From Alcaligenes parafaecalis (lineage in GTDB: Bacteria; Pseudomonadota; Gammaproteobacteria; Burkholderiales; Burkholderiaceae_B): a stretch of 64,000 nucleotides of DNA. The stretch is from contig NZ_JAPKNA010000001.1 of the NCBI RefSeq assembly GCF_026344135.1, forward strand, positions 620,001 to 684,000, written 5' to 3'. The notes below the pieces were generated by a model that was not told the origin of the DNA, searched no databases, and was given only the letters and a program-made list of their open reading frames with translations. Below are positions 9,142 through 18,588 of this stretch, in pieces (the first letter of the stretch is position 1; the number at the start of each line of letters is the position of its first letter). The position numbers and the translations under genes are program-made.

Positions 9142-9713
9142 ATGAGTGTTATCTAATCTGCTACGAAGTTGGGGGGAGGGCGCCTCAACTAATTTAATTG
9201 CAATTTAACGTCTCGTTCTTTGTCTCTGATCAATTCTTGTCGTTTCAGCAAGGTAACACCTTGTCGCGATAAGGTCGTGCTGCACTGCGCATGCATAGAG
9301 ATATGGGAGTGCATGTTCTTGATGGGAAAGCGTTAATTTCCAGCGTTATCCTGCTCTGTTCAACAAACAATCCATTCTATCGATTAACGTTTGTTGCAGT
9401 GTGACGCTTTCTTCATGCTTGGGTGTGTTGTGCGTAGTGTCTCATCAGAGTCACTAGCGACTCTCGCGGCGCGCTTGCTATGCCGCTGGCTGCTTGAGAC
9501 CTTAGCTGCGGTGATTCTACCTCTTGAATGTTCATTTGTGTTGAATGTGTGATTATCGTCTTGATATAAGCGATACAAAAAGTCATATATAGGCATTTTT
9601 TCAGTCTGAACTCTTGATGGATGAGTGCATGGTGGCAGGCGCAGCAGAAGACATCCTTGGCACTTCTACGCTTTTACTTGCTGTGGTGACATGAGTCCGC
9701 CATCCTCTTCAAT
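9142..9713. other. Gene-free interval
   Basis: About 570 bp between the XRE gene and the first putative RpiR operator, AT-rich, with stops in all frames apart from short unsupported frames. A 70-residue frame on the minus strand (9384-9596) has no family resemblance and no convincing ribosome-binding site. Confidence 0.5.
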
Positions 9714-9731
9714 ATGAAATTTATATTTCAT
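9714..9731. promoter_or_regulatory. Palindromic operator candidate upstream of the rpiR-type gene
   Basis: ATGAAAT-TTAT-ATTTCAT, a 7-bp perfect inverted repeat. The GAAAT...ATTTC core recurs in a second, longer repeat at 9903-9952, and GAAA/TTTC half-sites are common for RpiR-family regulators. The assignment is by position and motif only. Confidence 0.45.
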
Positions 9732-9902
9732 TTGTTGCGATGTGATTTCACTCGAGAGTCTCAGTTTTCAGACTATCTGGAATAAACCCTGTTTTGGAAT
9801 TTAATCATTAATTAACAGTGGTTTACGTTCTTTCTTGCTACGCCAGATTCACCTTTTTGATCTAACCCAAGGGTAAATACGGAGCCAAATCATCGCAGCC
9901 AT

Positions 9903-9952
9903 AATTGAAATTTAAATTTTATTAAGTATTATATGAAAAACAAATTTCAATT
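9903..9952. promoter_or_regulatory. Inverted-repeat operator candidate just upstream of the rpiR-type gene
   Basis: Perfect 11-bp arms (AATTGAAATTT at 9903-9913 and AAATTTCAATT at 9942-9952) separated by 28 bp, ending 12 bp before the regulator's ATG. The arms contain the same GAAAT half-site as 9714-9731. This suggests autoregulation and control of the downstream catabolic operon by the RpiR protein. Confidence 0.55.
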
Positions 9953-9964
9953 TTAGGTTGTGTC

Positions 9965-10810
9965 ATGGTCATCAAAGATTCGATCCTGGATATTCTCGAT
10001 GTCCTGCCCAGTGCGGAGCGGCGTTTGGCCGATGTGGTCTTGTCTCATATGGGGCAGTTAGCCACGTATTCCGCCCAGGAACTGGCCGAGAAGGCAGGCG
10101 TGTCAGCAGCTACCGCGGTGCGCTTTTTCCGGCGTTTGGGTTTTAACGGTTTTAACGAGTTCCGGGTCACAGCCCGCGAGCAAATGGGGGATGGTGCTCC
10201 TTTCAAGCGCCTGCACTCCATGTCCAGCAGCGGTATTCAGGCTGATATGACGCCGTTTATCAATGCAGACGTACAGAACATTTCCACCACCTTCCAGAAC
10301 ATCACTGAACAGCATCTGGACAACTTCACTCAAGCCGCTTTGAAAGCACGACGTATCTGGGTGTTTGGTTTCCGCAATGGCCAGATCCTGGCTTGCTATG
10401 CCCACTCCTTATTGCAGCAACTGCGCTCCGATGTGCATCTGGCGGTGGGGACGGTTGCCCATCTGACCGAGCAGTTGGCCGATGTGGAAGCAGGGGACCT
10501 GGCCTTGGTGATGGACTTTCGTCGTCGCTCGGTGCTATTGCCTTCCTTGGTGGAGCATCTGCGGGGCGAGTCGGTACAGATGGCCTTTTTGACGGATGGC
10601 CTGGAAAGTTCCTTGCTGCGTTCGCAAGACATTGCATTCACGGTGGCTACACGTGGCGAGTACTTGTTTGACTCGCATACCGGCACGCTCAGCTTGATCA
10701 ATTATCTGGTCAGCCGGGTGGCCTTGCAGGCCGAGACGCAGGTGGCGCGCAAGTTGCAGAAGATTGAATCCATTCATCGCAGTTTTCAGGACTTGAAGTC
10801 CAATAATTAA
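9965..10810 (+). CDS. MurR/RpiR-family transcriptional regulator
   Basis: A 281-aa protein with an N-terminal HTH_6 domain (about 1-77, including ELAEKAGVSAATAVRFFRRL) and a C-terminal SIS domain (about 115-250) of the type that binds phosphosugars or other small ligands. It lies 21 bp upstream of the ammonia-lyase gene in the same direction, so it probably regulates that catabolic operon. The ligand is not deducible. Two inverted repeats upstream are its likely operators. Confidence 0.88.
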   Translation: MVIKDSILDILDVLPSAERRLADVVLSHMGQLATYSAQELAEKAGVSAATAVRFFRRLGFNGFNEFRVTAREQMGDGAPFKRLHSMSSSGIQADMTPFINADVQNISTTFQNITEQHLDNFTQAALKARRIWVFGFRNGQILACYAHSLLQQLRSDVHLAVGTVAHLTEQLADVEAGDLALVMDFRRRSVLLPSLVEHLRGESVQMAFLTDGLESSLLRSQDIAFTVATRGEYLFDSHTGTLSLINYLVSRVALQAETQVARKLQKIESIHRSFQDLKSNN

Positions 10811-10831
10811 ACCCATAAAAGTGGAGCAGAC

Positions 10832-12079
10832 ATGAACAAACATGCCGTTCGGGAGCAAGGCGCGGTGCAACTGTATCTGAACCCTCGTTGCGTTCAGGAC
10901 AGCCAGGAATACGACGCCTCCTTGCAATCGATTTTGTCGGTGGCCGCCTACGAGCAGGCTAAGGCCAGCATTGTGCAGTGGCCCGGTTATGCGCCTACCC
11001 CTTTACGTCATTTGCCCGGTCTGGCCGCGCAGATGAAGGTGGGCGGGGTGTACTACAAGGATGAGGCCGGTCGTTTTGGTTTGGGCAGCTTCAAGGCCTT
11101 GGGCGGAGCGTATGCGGTCAATCGCTTGTTGCTGCGTCAGTTGCAGGCCCATACCGGCAATGCCAGCCTGAGCTTGGATGATCTGAAAAACCCTGCCTAC
11201 AAAGACTTTATTGCAGGCCTGACGGTCACGTGCGCCACTGACGGTAATCATGGTCGTTCGGTTGCCTGGGGGGCGAAGAATGCGGGTTGCCAGTGCGTGA
11301 TCTATATCCATGAGCACGTCAGTTCCGGTCGTGAGCAGGCGATTGCGTTCTACGGGGCCAAGGTGGTCCGGGTGCCCGGCAATTACGATGATTCGGTCCG
11401 TCAGGCGGCTGAAGATGCCAAAGAGCATGGCTATTTTGTGGTGTCCGATACGTCTTACCCCGGCTATATGGATGTGCCCAAGGATGTGATGCAGGGCTAC
11501 ACCGTCATGGTGCAGGAAGCCCTGGACCAGATCGGTTCGGGCAAACCTGTTAGCCATGTCTTTATTCAAGGCGGTGTGGGTGGCTTGGCGGCAGCCGTGT
11601 GCGCTCATATGTGGGAGCGTCTGGGTGCACAGCGTCCTCGCTTGATTGTGGTTGAACCCAACAAGGCCGATTGCCTGTTCCAAAGTGCCGTGCAAGGTAA
11701 ACCGGTCACCGTTACCGGTGATTTGAATACGGTGATGGCCGGTCTGGCCTGCGGCGAAATCTCTTTGCTGGCCTGGGAAATTCTGGATCCTGGCACCTAT
11801 GCCTATATGACGCTGGAAGACGATGCTGCCTTGCAAACCATGCGCCGTCTGGCCCGTGCGGATAAAGGTGATGCGCCGATTGTGGCGGGTGAGTCTGCTG
11901 TGGCCGGTGTAGCCGCTTGCATGGCCGCTTGCGAGCAGCCGGATTGGCGTCAGGCCTTGGGCATTGATGAAAACAGCCAAATCCTATTTTTTGCCAGCGA
12001 AGGCGATACCGATGCGGAGCTGTATCAGCGCATTGTCGGTATGAGTGCCAAAGACGTGCTGGCTCAGGAGCCGGTATGA
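10832..12079 (+). CDS. dpaL: Diaminopropionate ammonia-lyase
   Basis: A 415-aa fold-type II PLP enzyme. The Schiff-base lysine is expected at K88 in GLGSFKALGGAY, and the glycine-rich phosphate loop is QGGVGGLAAA. The protein matches the YgeX/DpaL family, which converts 2,3-diaminopropionate (D or L) to pyruvate and two ammonia. GTGGAG precedes the ATG. The stop overlaps the next gene by 4 bp. It is the most diagnostic enzyme of the operon and defines diaminopropionate as a likely intermediate. Confidence 0.9.
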   Translation: MNKHAVREQGAVQLYLNPRCVQDSQEYDASLQSILSVAAYEQAKASIVQWPGYAPTPLRHLPGLAAQMKVGGVYYKDEAGRFGLGSFKALGGAYAVNRLLLRQLQAHTGNASLSLDDLKNPAYKDFIAGLTVTCATDGNHGRSVAWGAKNAGCQCVIYIHEHVSSGREQAIAFYGAKVVRVPGNYDDSVRQAAEDAKEHGYFVVSDTSYPGYMDVPKDVMQGYTVMVQEALDQIGSGKPVSHVFIQGGVGGLAAAVCAHMWERLGAQRPRLIVVEPNKADCLFQSAVQGKPVTVTGDLNTVMAGLACGEISLLAWEILDPGTYAYMTLEDDAALQTMRRLARADKGDAPIVAGESAVAGVAACMAACEQPDWRQALGIDENSQILFFASEGDTDAELYQRIVGMSAKDVLAQEPV

Positions 12080-13320
12080 ACAGCCCAGCCAGCACTTGTT
12101 TAGCCATTAATGGCGAACGCCTGCTGCAGCGTATTGCGCAGTTGGCGCAGATTGGTGCCATCGACGGGGGCGGCGTCTGCCGTCTGGCCTTGACGGACGA
12201 AGACAAGGCCGGTCGGGATCAGGTCGTTCACTGGATGCGCGAACTGGGCATGAGTGTGCAGATCGATCAGATCGGCAACATTATCGGGACACGCGCCGGT
12301 CGTCTGGATGTGGCGCCAGTCATGACGGGTTCGCACATTGATACGGTGCGCACTGGTGGGCGTTATGACGGCAATCTGGGTGTGCTGGCTGGTTTGGAAG
12401 TGGTGGCCAGTTTGAACGATGCTGAGGTGCAACTGGATCGTCCCTTGCAAGTGGTGGCCTTTACTAATGAAGAGGGCGCACGCTTTGCACCGGACATGAT
12501 GGGCAGCCTGGTCTTTCAAGGTGGTTTGTCCTTGCAAGAGGCGCTGGACACCGTGGGCATTGATGGCAGCACCGTGCGCGAGAACCTGGAGCGTATTGGC
12601 TACGCCGGTTCCGTGCCTTGCGGCCAACCCAATGTGCATGCCTATATGGAACTGCATATTGAGCAAGGCCCGGTGCTGGAGCACGAAAGCATCGATATTG
12701 GTGCCGTGACTGGAGTGCAAGGGATTTGCTGGCTGGAATTTGAAGTGCAGGGCGTATCCAATCACGCAGGCACCACTCCCATGCATTTGCGTCATGACGC
12801 CGGTGTTGTGGCACAGCAGATCGGCAGTTTTGTGCGTCAGTTAACGGAGCGCTACGGCCCACCGCAACTGGGGACAGTAGGGCGTTGTGAGCTGTTCCCG
12901 AATCTGGTCAATGTGATCCCCAGCAAAGCCGTGTTCACCGTGGATTTGCGCAATGTGGACAAGGTCAGCCTGGACCAGGCCGAGCAGGAAGTGCTGGATT
13001 TCGCCCGGCAGGCTGCGGAGCGTGAGGGTGTGCAGATCAAGCATCGCCATTTGGCCCGCTTTGATCCTGTGCAGTTTGATGAACGCTTGATCAGCAAGGT
13101 CGAGCAACACGCCAAGGATCTGGGCTGCTCGGTCAAGCGCATGCCCAGTGGTGCCGGGCACGATGCGCAGATGCTGGCTCGTTCCTGCCCCACAGGCATG
13201 ATTTTTGTACCGAGTGTGCGTGGCCTGAGCCACAACCCGGCAGAGTTTACCCACGACAAATACCTGATAGCGGGATGTTCGATTCTGCTATCGGCCTTGG
13301 TGGAGCTGGCCCGTGAATAA
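12076..13320 (+). CDS. AllC/HyuC-type N-carbamoyl (allantoate) amidohydrolase
   Basis: A 414-aa M20-type binuclear zinc amidohydrolase. Metal-site motifs are GSHIDTVRTGGRYDG, FTNEEGARF, MELHIEQGPVLE and the late HDAQ. The dimerisation domain carries the SNHAGTTPM segment. Family members hydrolyse allantoate, N-carbamoyl-L-amino acids or beta-ureidopropionate, and sequence alone does not decide between them. Translational overlap with dpaL suggests it supplies or shares that enzyme's substrate, for example by removing a carbamoyl group. Confidence 0.85.
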   Translation: MNSPASTCLAINGERLLQRIAQLAQIGAIDGGGVCRLALTDEDKAGRDQVVHWMRELGMSVQIDQIGNIIGTRAGRLDVAPVMTGSHIDTVRTGGRYDGNLGVLAGLEVVASLNDAEVQLDRPLQVVAFTNEEGARFAPDMMGSLVFQGGLSLQEALDTVGIDGSTVRENLERIGYAGSVPCGQPNVHAYMELHIEQGPVLEHESIDIGAVTGVQGICWLEFEVQGVSNHAGTTPMHLRHDAGVVAQQIGSFVRQLTERYGPPQLGTVGRCELFPNLVNVIPSKAVFTVDLRNVDKVSLDQAEQEVLDFARQAAEREGVQIKHRHLARFDPVQFDERLISKVEQHAKDLGCSVKRMPSGAGHDAQMLARSCPTGMIFVPSVRGLSHNPAEFTHDKYLIAGCSILLSALVELARE

Positions 13321-13397
13321 GCAGTAAACCCCCGATGACGGGACCGCCGCCACAAGAGCAAAGGCGGACCGCTTTTAACTACCTGGAGAGACAAAAA

Positions 13398-14996
13398 ATG
13401 AGCAACCTGCTTAAGGACCGCTTGCGTCCTGCCAAATCGTTAGCCGCCGTCTGGGCTGCCCTTGCTATTACCGCGATTGCCCCTGTGGCCGTCAGTGCTC
13501 AAACCACGCTGACTGCCGTGATGGAAGCGCCCTTGCGCTCCCTGGATCCGGTCATTACCACCTCCTACATTGTGCGCAACTACGGCTATATGGTGTACGA
13601 CACCTTGCTGGCTGAAGATGCGCAAGGCCAGGTCAAACCGCAGATGCTGGAGGGCTGGAAAGTGTCCGAGGACGGCCAGACCTACACCATGACCTTGCGT
13701 GAAAACTTGCGCTGGCATGACGGCTCGCCAGTGACGGCAGAGGATGCGGTGGAGTCCATCAAACGCTGGATTCAATTGGACAAGATGGGCCAGATCATGA
13801 CGGAGTTCCTGACCAAGATGGAGGTCGTGGATGATCGCTCTTTTGTGATGCAGTTCTCTTTCCCCACGGATATTGCCTTGCGAGCGATGGGCAAGCCCAG
13901 TTCTCTGCCTTTGTTTGTGATGCCTAAAGAGGTGGCACGCACACCGGTCAGTCAGGCTATTACCTCTACCGTGGGTTCGGGGCCATTCCGTTTTGTGGAC
14001 AAGGAGTATCGCCCAGGTGTGCAGGCCGTGTTCGAGAAGAACCCGGACTACGTACCTCGCAATGAACCCGCCAGTGGTTTGGCCGGTGGCAAGCAGGTCA
14101 AGGTAGACCGCGTACGTTGGGTGGCCATGCCCGATGCCATGACAGGGGTGAACGCGCTGCGCAGTGGCGAGATTGATGTCATCGACCAAGTGCAGTTGGA
14201 CCTCTTGCCTCTGCTGCAAAACGAATCCGACATCGTTCTGAACGCCTCGACGGCTCGCGGTGCGCAGACCGAGATGCGTTTTAACTTCTTGCAACCGCCA
14301 TTCAATAACAAACAAGTGCGTCAGGCCGCCATGATGGCCTTGAATCAGAAGCCCTTGATGCAAGCGCAAGTGGGCAACCCGGAATACTTTGAAACCTGCG
14401 GTGCGGTGTTTGGCTGCCACAGCGTGTTCCCATCACAAGCGGGCTCTGAAGCCTATTTCAAAGGTGATGCTGCCGGTGCGAAAAAGCTCCTGGAGCAGTC
14501 CGGATACAAGGGTGAGCCCGTGGTTCTGCTGCATCCCACGGACTTCCTGACCTCGCCCGTGGTGCCTGTGATTGCGCAGCAATTACGCAATGCCGGTTTC
14601 ACCGTCAACGTGGAAGCCATGGACTGGCAAACCGTGCAGACACGTCGCACATCCAAGCGTCCCGTGCAAGAGGGCGGCTGGAGCATCATCACCACCTATT
14701 CGGGCCTGGTGGATGTGAGCAACCCCTTGAGCTTTATGGCGGTGGCCTCCAATGGCGACAAGGCCTGGTTCGGCTGGCCGGATGTTCCTGCCATTGAAAA
14801 TACACGCATGGAATTTGCCCGCGCTAGCGGCGAGTCCGAACTGGGTCGTTTGGCGACTGATCTGCAAAAACACATCATGGATGAAGGTGTGATCGTCCCC
14901 CTGGGTGAGTTCAAGATGGTTAGCGCCATGCGCAAGAACCTGAACGGCTTTCTGCAAACCCCGGTTCCGGTCTTCTGGAATGTGGAGAAGCGATGA
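13398..14996 (+). CDS. ABC transporter periplasmic substrate-binding protein (peptide/nickel type)
   Basis: A 532-aa SBP_bac_5 (DppA/OppA-like) protein. It has a Sec signal peptide (hydrophobic AAVWAALAITAIAPVAVSA, cleavage near 34-36) and the family pattern RSLDPVITTSYIVRNYGYMV and LRENLRWHDGSPVTAEDAV. It captures a peptide-like substrate for the permeases encoded next. The ATG at 13398 follows GGAGAGAC; an earlier in-frame ATG at 13335 would put a charged extension before the signal. The stop overlaps the permease start by 4 bp. Confidence 0.92.
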   Translation: MSNLLKDRLRPAKSLAAVWAALAITAIAPVAVSAQTTLTAVMEAPLRSLDPVITTSYIVRNYGYMVYDTLLAEDAQGQVKPQMLEGWKVSEDGQTYTMTLRENLRWHDGSPVTAEDAVESIKRWIQLDKMGQIMTEFLTKMEVVDDRSFVMQFSFPTDIALRAMGKPSSLPLFVMPKEVARTPVSQAITSTVGSGPFRFVDKEYRPGVQAVFEKNPDYVPRNEPASGLAGGKQVKVDRVRWVAMPDAMTGVNALRSGEIDVIDQVQLDLLPLLQNESDIVLNASTARGAQTEMRFNFLQPPFNNKQVRQAAMMALNQKPLMQAQVGNPEYFETCGAVFGCHSVFPSQAGSEAYFKGDAAGAKKLLEQSGYKGEPVVLLHPTDFLTSPVVPVIAQQLRNAGFTVNVEAMDWQTVQTRRTSKRPVQEGGWSIITTYSGLVDVSNPLSFMAVASNGDKAWFGWPDVPAIENTRMEFARASGESELGRLATDLQKHIMDEGVIVPLGEFKMVSAMRKNLNGFLQTPVPVFWNVEKR

Positions 14997-15934
14997 TTGG
15001 GCTTATTTTCAAGCGCGTACTGGCCACTATCCCGGTATTGCTGATTGTGGCGCTGGTGATCTTTGTGGTCCTGCGCATGACACACGGTGATGCCGCGGTA
15101 CTGGTGGCGGGGGACAACGCGACGGATGCACAGATCGCCGAAATCCGTCACCAGATGGGGCTGGACCAGCCCGTACCGGTGCAGTTCGTTCAGTGGCTGG
15201 GCAGCATGGTGCAAGGGGACTTTGGTACGTCCCTGATCTCCAGTCGCCCGGTCAAGGATCTAGTGCTGGATCGTTTGGGACCGACGGTGTCACTGACCTT
15301 GTTGACCCTGGCTTACACCCTGGCTATTTCGATTCCGCTGGGGGTGTGCTCGGCCTGGTACAGAGGCAAGTCTCTGGATCGCTTTGTGATGGCGGGGTCG
15401 GTGGCTGGCTTTTCCGTGCCGGTATTCATCGTGGCTTACTTGTTGATCCTGCTGTTCTCGCTGGAGCTGCGCTGGTTGCCGGTACAGGGCTACAAACCCT
15501 TGAGCGATGGCCTATGGGAGCACTTGCGGCATTTGATTCTGCCTGCAGTGTCCCTGGGCACGGTGTACATCGCCCTGATTACCCGCATTGTGCGCACCAG
15601 CGTGATCGATACCTTGAACGAAGACTACATCCGTACGGCCCGTGCAAAAGGTCTGAATGAGCGTCGTGTCCTGACACGTCACGCCCTGGGCAATGCAGCG
15701 GTTCCCATCCTGACGATTATCGGCATCAGCATCACCATGCTGATCGGCGGGGTGGTGGTAACGGAATCGGTCTTCAACATTCCGGGGCTGGGGCGTTTGG
15801 TGCTGGATGCGGTGCTGTCACGCGACTTTACGGTGATTCAGAGTCTGATCGTGCTGTTTTCGCTGGTGTATGTAGGGGTGAATCTGCTGATTGATATCTC
15901 CTACATGCTGGTCGATCCCCGTATCGATTATTGA
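14993..15934 (+). CDS. ABC transporter permease (DppB-like)
   Basis: A 313-aa inner-membrane permease with about six hydrophobic segments. The N-terminal segment is typical of the DppB family (KRVLATIPVLLIVALVIFVV). The EAA-type loop for ATPase contact (DYIRTARAKGLNERRVLTRH) is followed by the conserved C-terminal end LVDPRIDY. It pairs with the next permease to import the substrate delivered by the binding protein. Confidence 0.93.
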   Translation: MIGLIFKRVLATIPVLLIVALVIFVVLRMTHGDAAVLVAGDNATDAQIAEIRHQMGLDQPVPVQFVQWLGSMVQGDFGTSLISSRPVKDLVLDRLGPTVSLTLLTLAYTLAISIPLGVCSAWYRGKSLDRFVMAGSVAGFSVPVFIVAYLLILLFSLELRWLPVQGYKPLSDGLWEHLRHLILPAVSLGTVYIALITRIVRTSVIDTLNEDYIRTARAKGLNERRVLTRHALGNAAVPILTIIGISITMLIGGVVVTESVFNIPGLGRLVLDAVLSRDFTVIQSLIVLFSLVYVGVNLLIDISYMLVDPRIDY

Positions 15935-15961
15935 GCCCTCGCTTTTTACAGGTAGAACAAT

Positions 15962-16801
15962 ATGCAAAAGCTCAACAAATTGAAGAAAGTGGTCGCCAGC
16001 AATTCGGCCCGTGCCGCCTTGCTGTTCCTGATCCTGATGGCGTTCATGGCCATTTTTGCTCCCTTTCTGGGCACACAAGATCCCACTCAGCTAGACCCCA
16101 GTGTGCGCTTGCAGCCGCCTTCTGCGCAGTTCTGGCTGGGGACGGATGCACTGGGCCGGGACTTGTATTCCCGCGTGGTGTACGGGGCGCAGGTGTCCTT
16201 TATGGTGGGGTTTGGTGTCCTGGCCATCAGTGTGTTCTTTGGGGTGATTCTGGGTTCGCTGGCGGGTTATTTCCGTCGTCTGGACGCGGTCATCATGCGG
16301 GTGATGGATGGGGTGATGGCGATTCCCGGCATTCTGCTGGCCATCGCCCTGGTGTCAGTATCCGGTGCCAGCCTGACCACGGTACTGATCGCTATCGCCA
16401 TTCCTGAAATTCCTCGCATGACCCGTTTGGTGCGTGGCGTGATTCTTAGCGTCCGCTCCGAGCCTTATGTGGAAGCGGCCATGACGGTGGGGACATCGGC
16501 CTATGTGATTCTGTCGCGTCATATGTTCCCCAACACCTTTGCGCCTTTGATTGTGCAGGGCACCTATGTGTTTGCCTCGGCCGTTTTGCTGGAAGCTGTC
16601 TTGAGCTTTCTGGGGGCGGGCATCCCGCCGGAAATGGCCTCCTGGGGCAACATCATTGCCGAAGGCCGTCTGTACTTCCAGTTGATTCCCGGCATCGTGC
16701 TGTACCCCGGCATTGTGCTGTCCATCACCATTCTCAGTATCAATGTTCTGGGCGACGCCTTGCGCGATGCTCTGGACCCGAAGCTGGTCACACGGCTGTA
16801 A
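15962..16801 (+). CDS. ABC transporter permease (DppC-like)
   Basis: A 279-aa inner-membrane permease of the DppC/OppC family. It carries the periplasmic motif WLGTDALGRDLYSRVVYGAQ, about six membrane segments, and an EAA loop (EPYVEAAMTVGTSAYVILSRH). The C-terminal LGDALRDALDPK is typical. It lies 27 bp after the DppB-like gene and completes the channel. Confidence 0.93.
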   Translation: MQKLNKLKKVVASNSARAALLFLILMAFMAIFAPFLGTQDPTQLDPSVRLQPPSAQFWLGTDALGRDLYSRVVYGAQVSFMVGFGVLAISVFFGVILGSLAGYFRRLDAVIMRVMDGVMAIPGILLAIALVSVSGASLTTVLIAIAIPEIPRMTRLVRGVILSVRSEPYVEAAMTVGTSAYVILSRHMFPNTFAPLIVQGTYVFASAVLLEAVLSFLGAGIPPEMASWGNIIAEGRLYFQLIPGIVLYPGIVLSITILSINVLGDALRDALDPKLVTRL

Positions 16802-16825
16802 GTGACAAGGGCAGGAGACATGACA

Positions 16826-18469
16826 ATGAATACCTCTAATAGCCAGGCTCAATGCGTTTTGTCGGTGAAGGACCTGTGCATTGAAACCAAAGCCGCCCAG
16901 CCGCGTCAGTTGGTGAACAAGCTCAGCTTTGATGTTTATGCAGGCGAGACGCTGTGCATTGTGGGCGAGTCCGGCTCAGGCAAATCCTTAAGCTCTTTTG
17001 CCATCATGGGCTTGCTGCCGCCCGATACCTTGCGTGTCAGCCAGGGCAGTATCGAGCTGATGGGCCAAAACTTGCTGACGATGGACAAGGAGCACTTGTT
17101 GTCCTTGCGGGCCTCGGCCATGTCCATGGTGTTTCAGGAACCCATGACAGCCTTGAACCCGGTACAACGGGTGGGCGAGCAGATTGACGAAGTCATCCGT
17201 ATTCACGAGAAGAACAGCTCCAGGCAGGAGCGCCGCCAACGTGTGATCAATATGCTGGAGCGCGTGCGTTTGCCGGAGCCGGAAAAGCTCTTCATGGCCT
17301 ACCCGCATGAGCTGTCAGGTGGTCAGCGCCAGCGCATCATGATTGCCATGGCCTTGATCTTGCAGCCACGTTTGTTGATCGCGGATGAACCCACCACGGC
17401 ACTGGATGTGACCACGCAAAAGCAGATCCTAAGTCTGATCAAGGAACTGCAAAGCGAATGCGGTACCTCCGTGATTTTCGTGACGCATGACTTCGGTGTG
17501 GTGGCTGATATTGCCGACCGGATTCTGGTGATGAAGCGTGGTGACAGCGTAGAAATGGGCACCTGCCAGCAGATTCTGTCCAACCCCAAAGAAGCCTATA
17601 CCCGCTCTCTGATTGCTTCCGTTCCCAATGTGCATCCTCCAGCAAAAGAGGAGGTGCAAAACGAGATCGTGCTCAGCGCCCGTGGTTTGGGCAAGGTTTA
17701 CGGCTCGGATTGCTGGTTTTCCAAGGGCCGCAAGATGCATGCCTTAAGCGACATCAATCTGGATATACGCCGGGATGAAGTGCTGGGCGTGGTGGGGGAA
17801 TCTGGCTCGGGTAAATCCACCTTGGCGCGCTGCATTATTGGCTTGGTTGAAGCCAGCTCGGGGCAAATCACTCTGAACGGCGACACTTTGCCCGCCGCTT
17901 GCAAGGACCGCAACCTGGCGCAACGGCGCAAAGTGCAGATCGTTTTTCAGGATCCGTATCGCTCGCTGAACCCCCGCGTGACGATTGGCCAGTCTTTGAC
18001 AGAAGGCATGCACAACATCGGCGTTGATCCCAAAGTCGCCATCGAACGCGTGACCGAGGTCTTGTCCATCGTAGGACTGGATGCGGACGTGCTGGAACGC
18101 TACCCCCATCAATTCTCGGGCGGCCAACGGCAGCGACTTTGTCTGGCCCGCGCCATTGTGATGGAGCCGGATGTATTGATTGCAGACGAGTCCGTGTCCG
18201 CGCTGGATGTGTTGGTGCAAGAGCAGGTGCTCAAGCTGCTGCTGGATATCAAGCGCAAAACCGGCGTGGCCATCCTCTTCATTACCCATGACTTGCGTGT
18301 TGCAGCGCAGATTTCTGATCGCATTGTGGTGATGCAAAAGGGCAGGATTGTGGAGGCCGGGGAACCGGGGCGTGTCATTAGCCAGCCTAGCCAGGCTTAC
18401 ACCCGTGAACTGGTAGAGTCCGCACCCGGTGTGCATTGGGATTTTCAGAATTTTTGCGCTTATGCCTGA
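16826..18469 (+). CDS. ABC transporter ATP-binding protein, fused DppD-DppF type
   Basis: A 547-aa protein carrying two complete ABC domains in tandem. The first (about 10-265) has GESGSGKS, LSGGQRQR and LLIADEPTTALD. The second (about 285-540) has GESGSGKS, FSGGQRQRLCLARA and VLIADESVSALD. This fusion of the usual separate DppD and DppF subunits powers the transporter. I prefer the ATG at 16826, 8 nt after AGGAG, over the GTG at 16802 or ATG at 16820. It is the last transporter gene; the next gene follows after 119 bp. Confidence 0.9.
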   Translation: MNTSNSQAQCVLSVKDLCIETKAAQPRQLVNKLSFDVYAGETLCIVGESGSGKSLSSFAIMGLLPPDTLRVSQGSIELMGQNLLTMDKEHLLSLRASAMSMVFQEPMTALNPVQRVGEQIDEVIRIHEKNSSRQERRQRVINMLERVRLPEPEKLFMAYPHELSGGQRQRIMIAMALILQPRLLIADEPTTALDVTTQKQILSLIKELQSECGTSVIFVTHDFGVVADIADRILVMKRGDSVEMGTCQQILSNPKEAYTRSLIASVPNVHPPAKEEVQNEIVLSARGLGKVYGSDCWFSKGRKMHALSDINLDIRRDEVLGVVGESGSGKSTLARCIIGLVEASSGQITLNGDTLPAACKDRNLAQRRKVQIVFQDPYRSLNPRVTIGQSLTEGMHNIGVDPKVAIERVTEVLSIVGLDADVLERYPHQFSGGQRQRLCLARAIVMEPDVLIADESVSALDVLVQEQVLKLLLDIKRKTGVAILFITHDLRVAAQISDRIVVMQKGRIVEAGEPGRVISQPSQAYTRELVESAPGVHWDFQNFCAYA

Positions 18470-18588
18470 TTAACACGGTTGTTGAGGCTGTGTTGATCGT
18501 GCAGGGCTAAATCCTGCTTCTGGAAAGAGGCAGGGCGTACCGAATCCCGCCTTGGGCGGATCTTAATTGTTGATGGAGTTCAAATCTC

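Noticed and set aside
9384..9596. 70-codon minus-strand frame
   Set aside because: Low-complexity polar translation without family features; the region looks intergenic.
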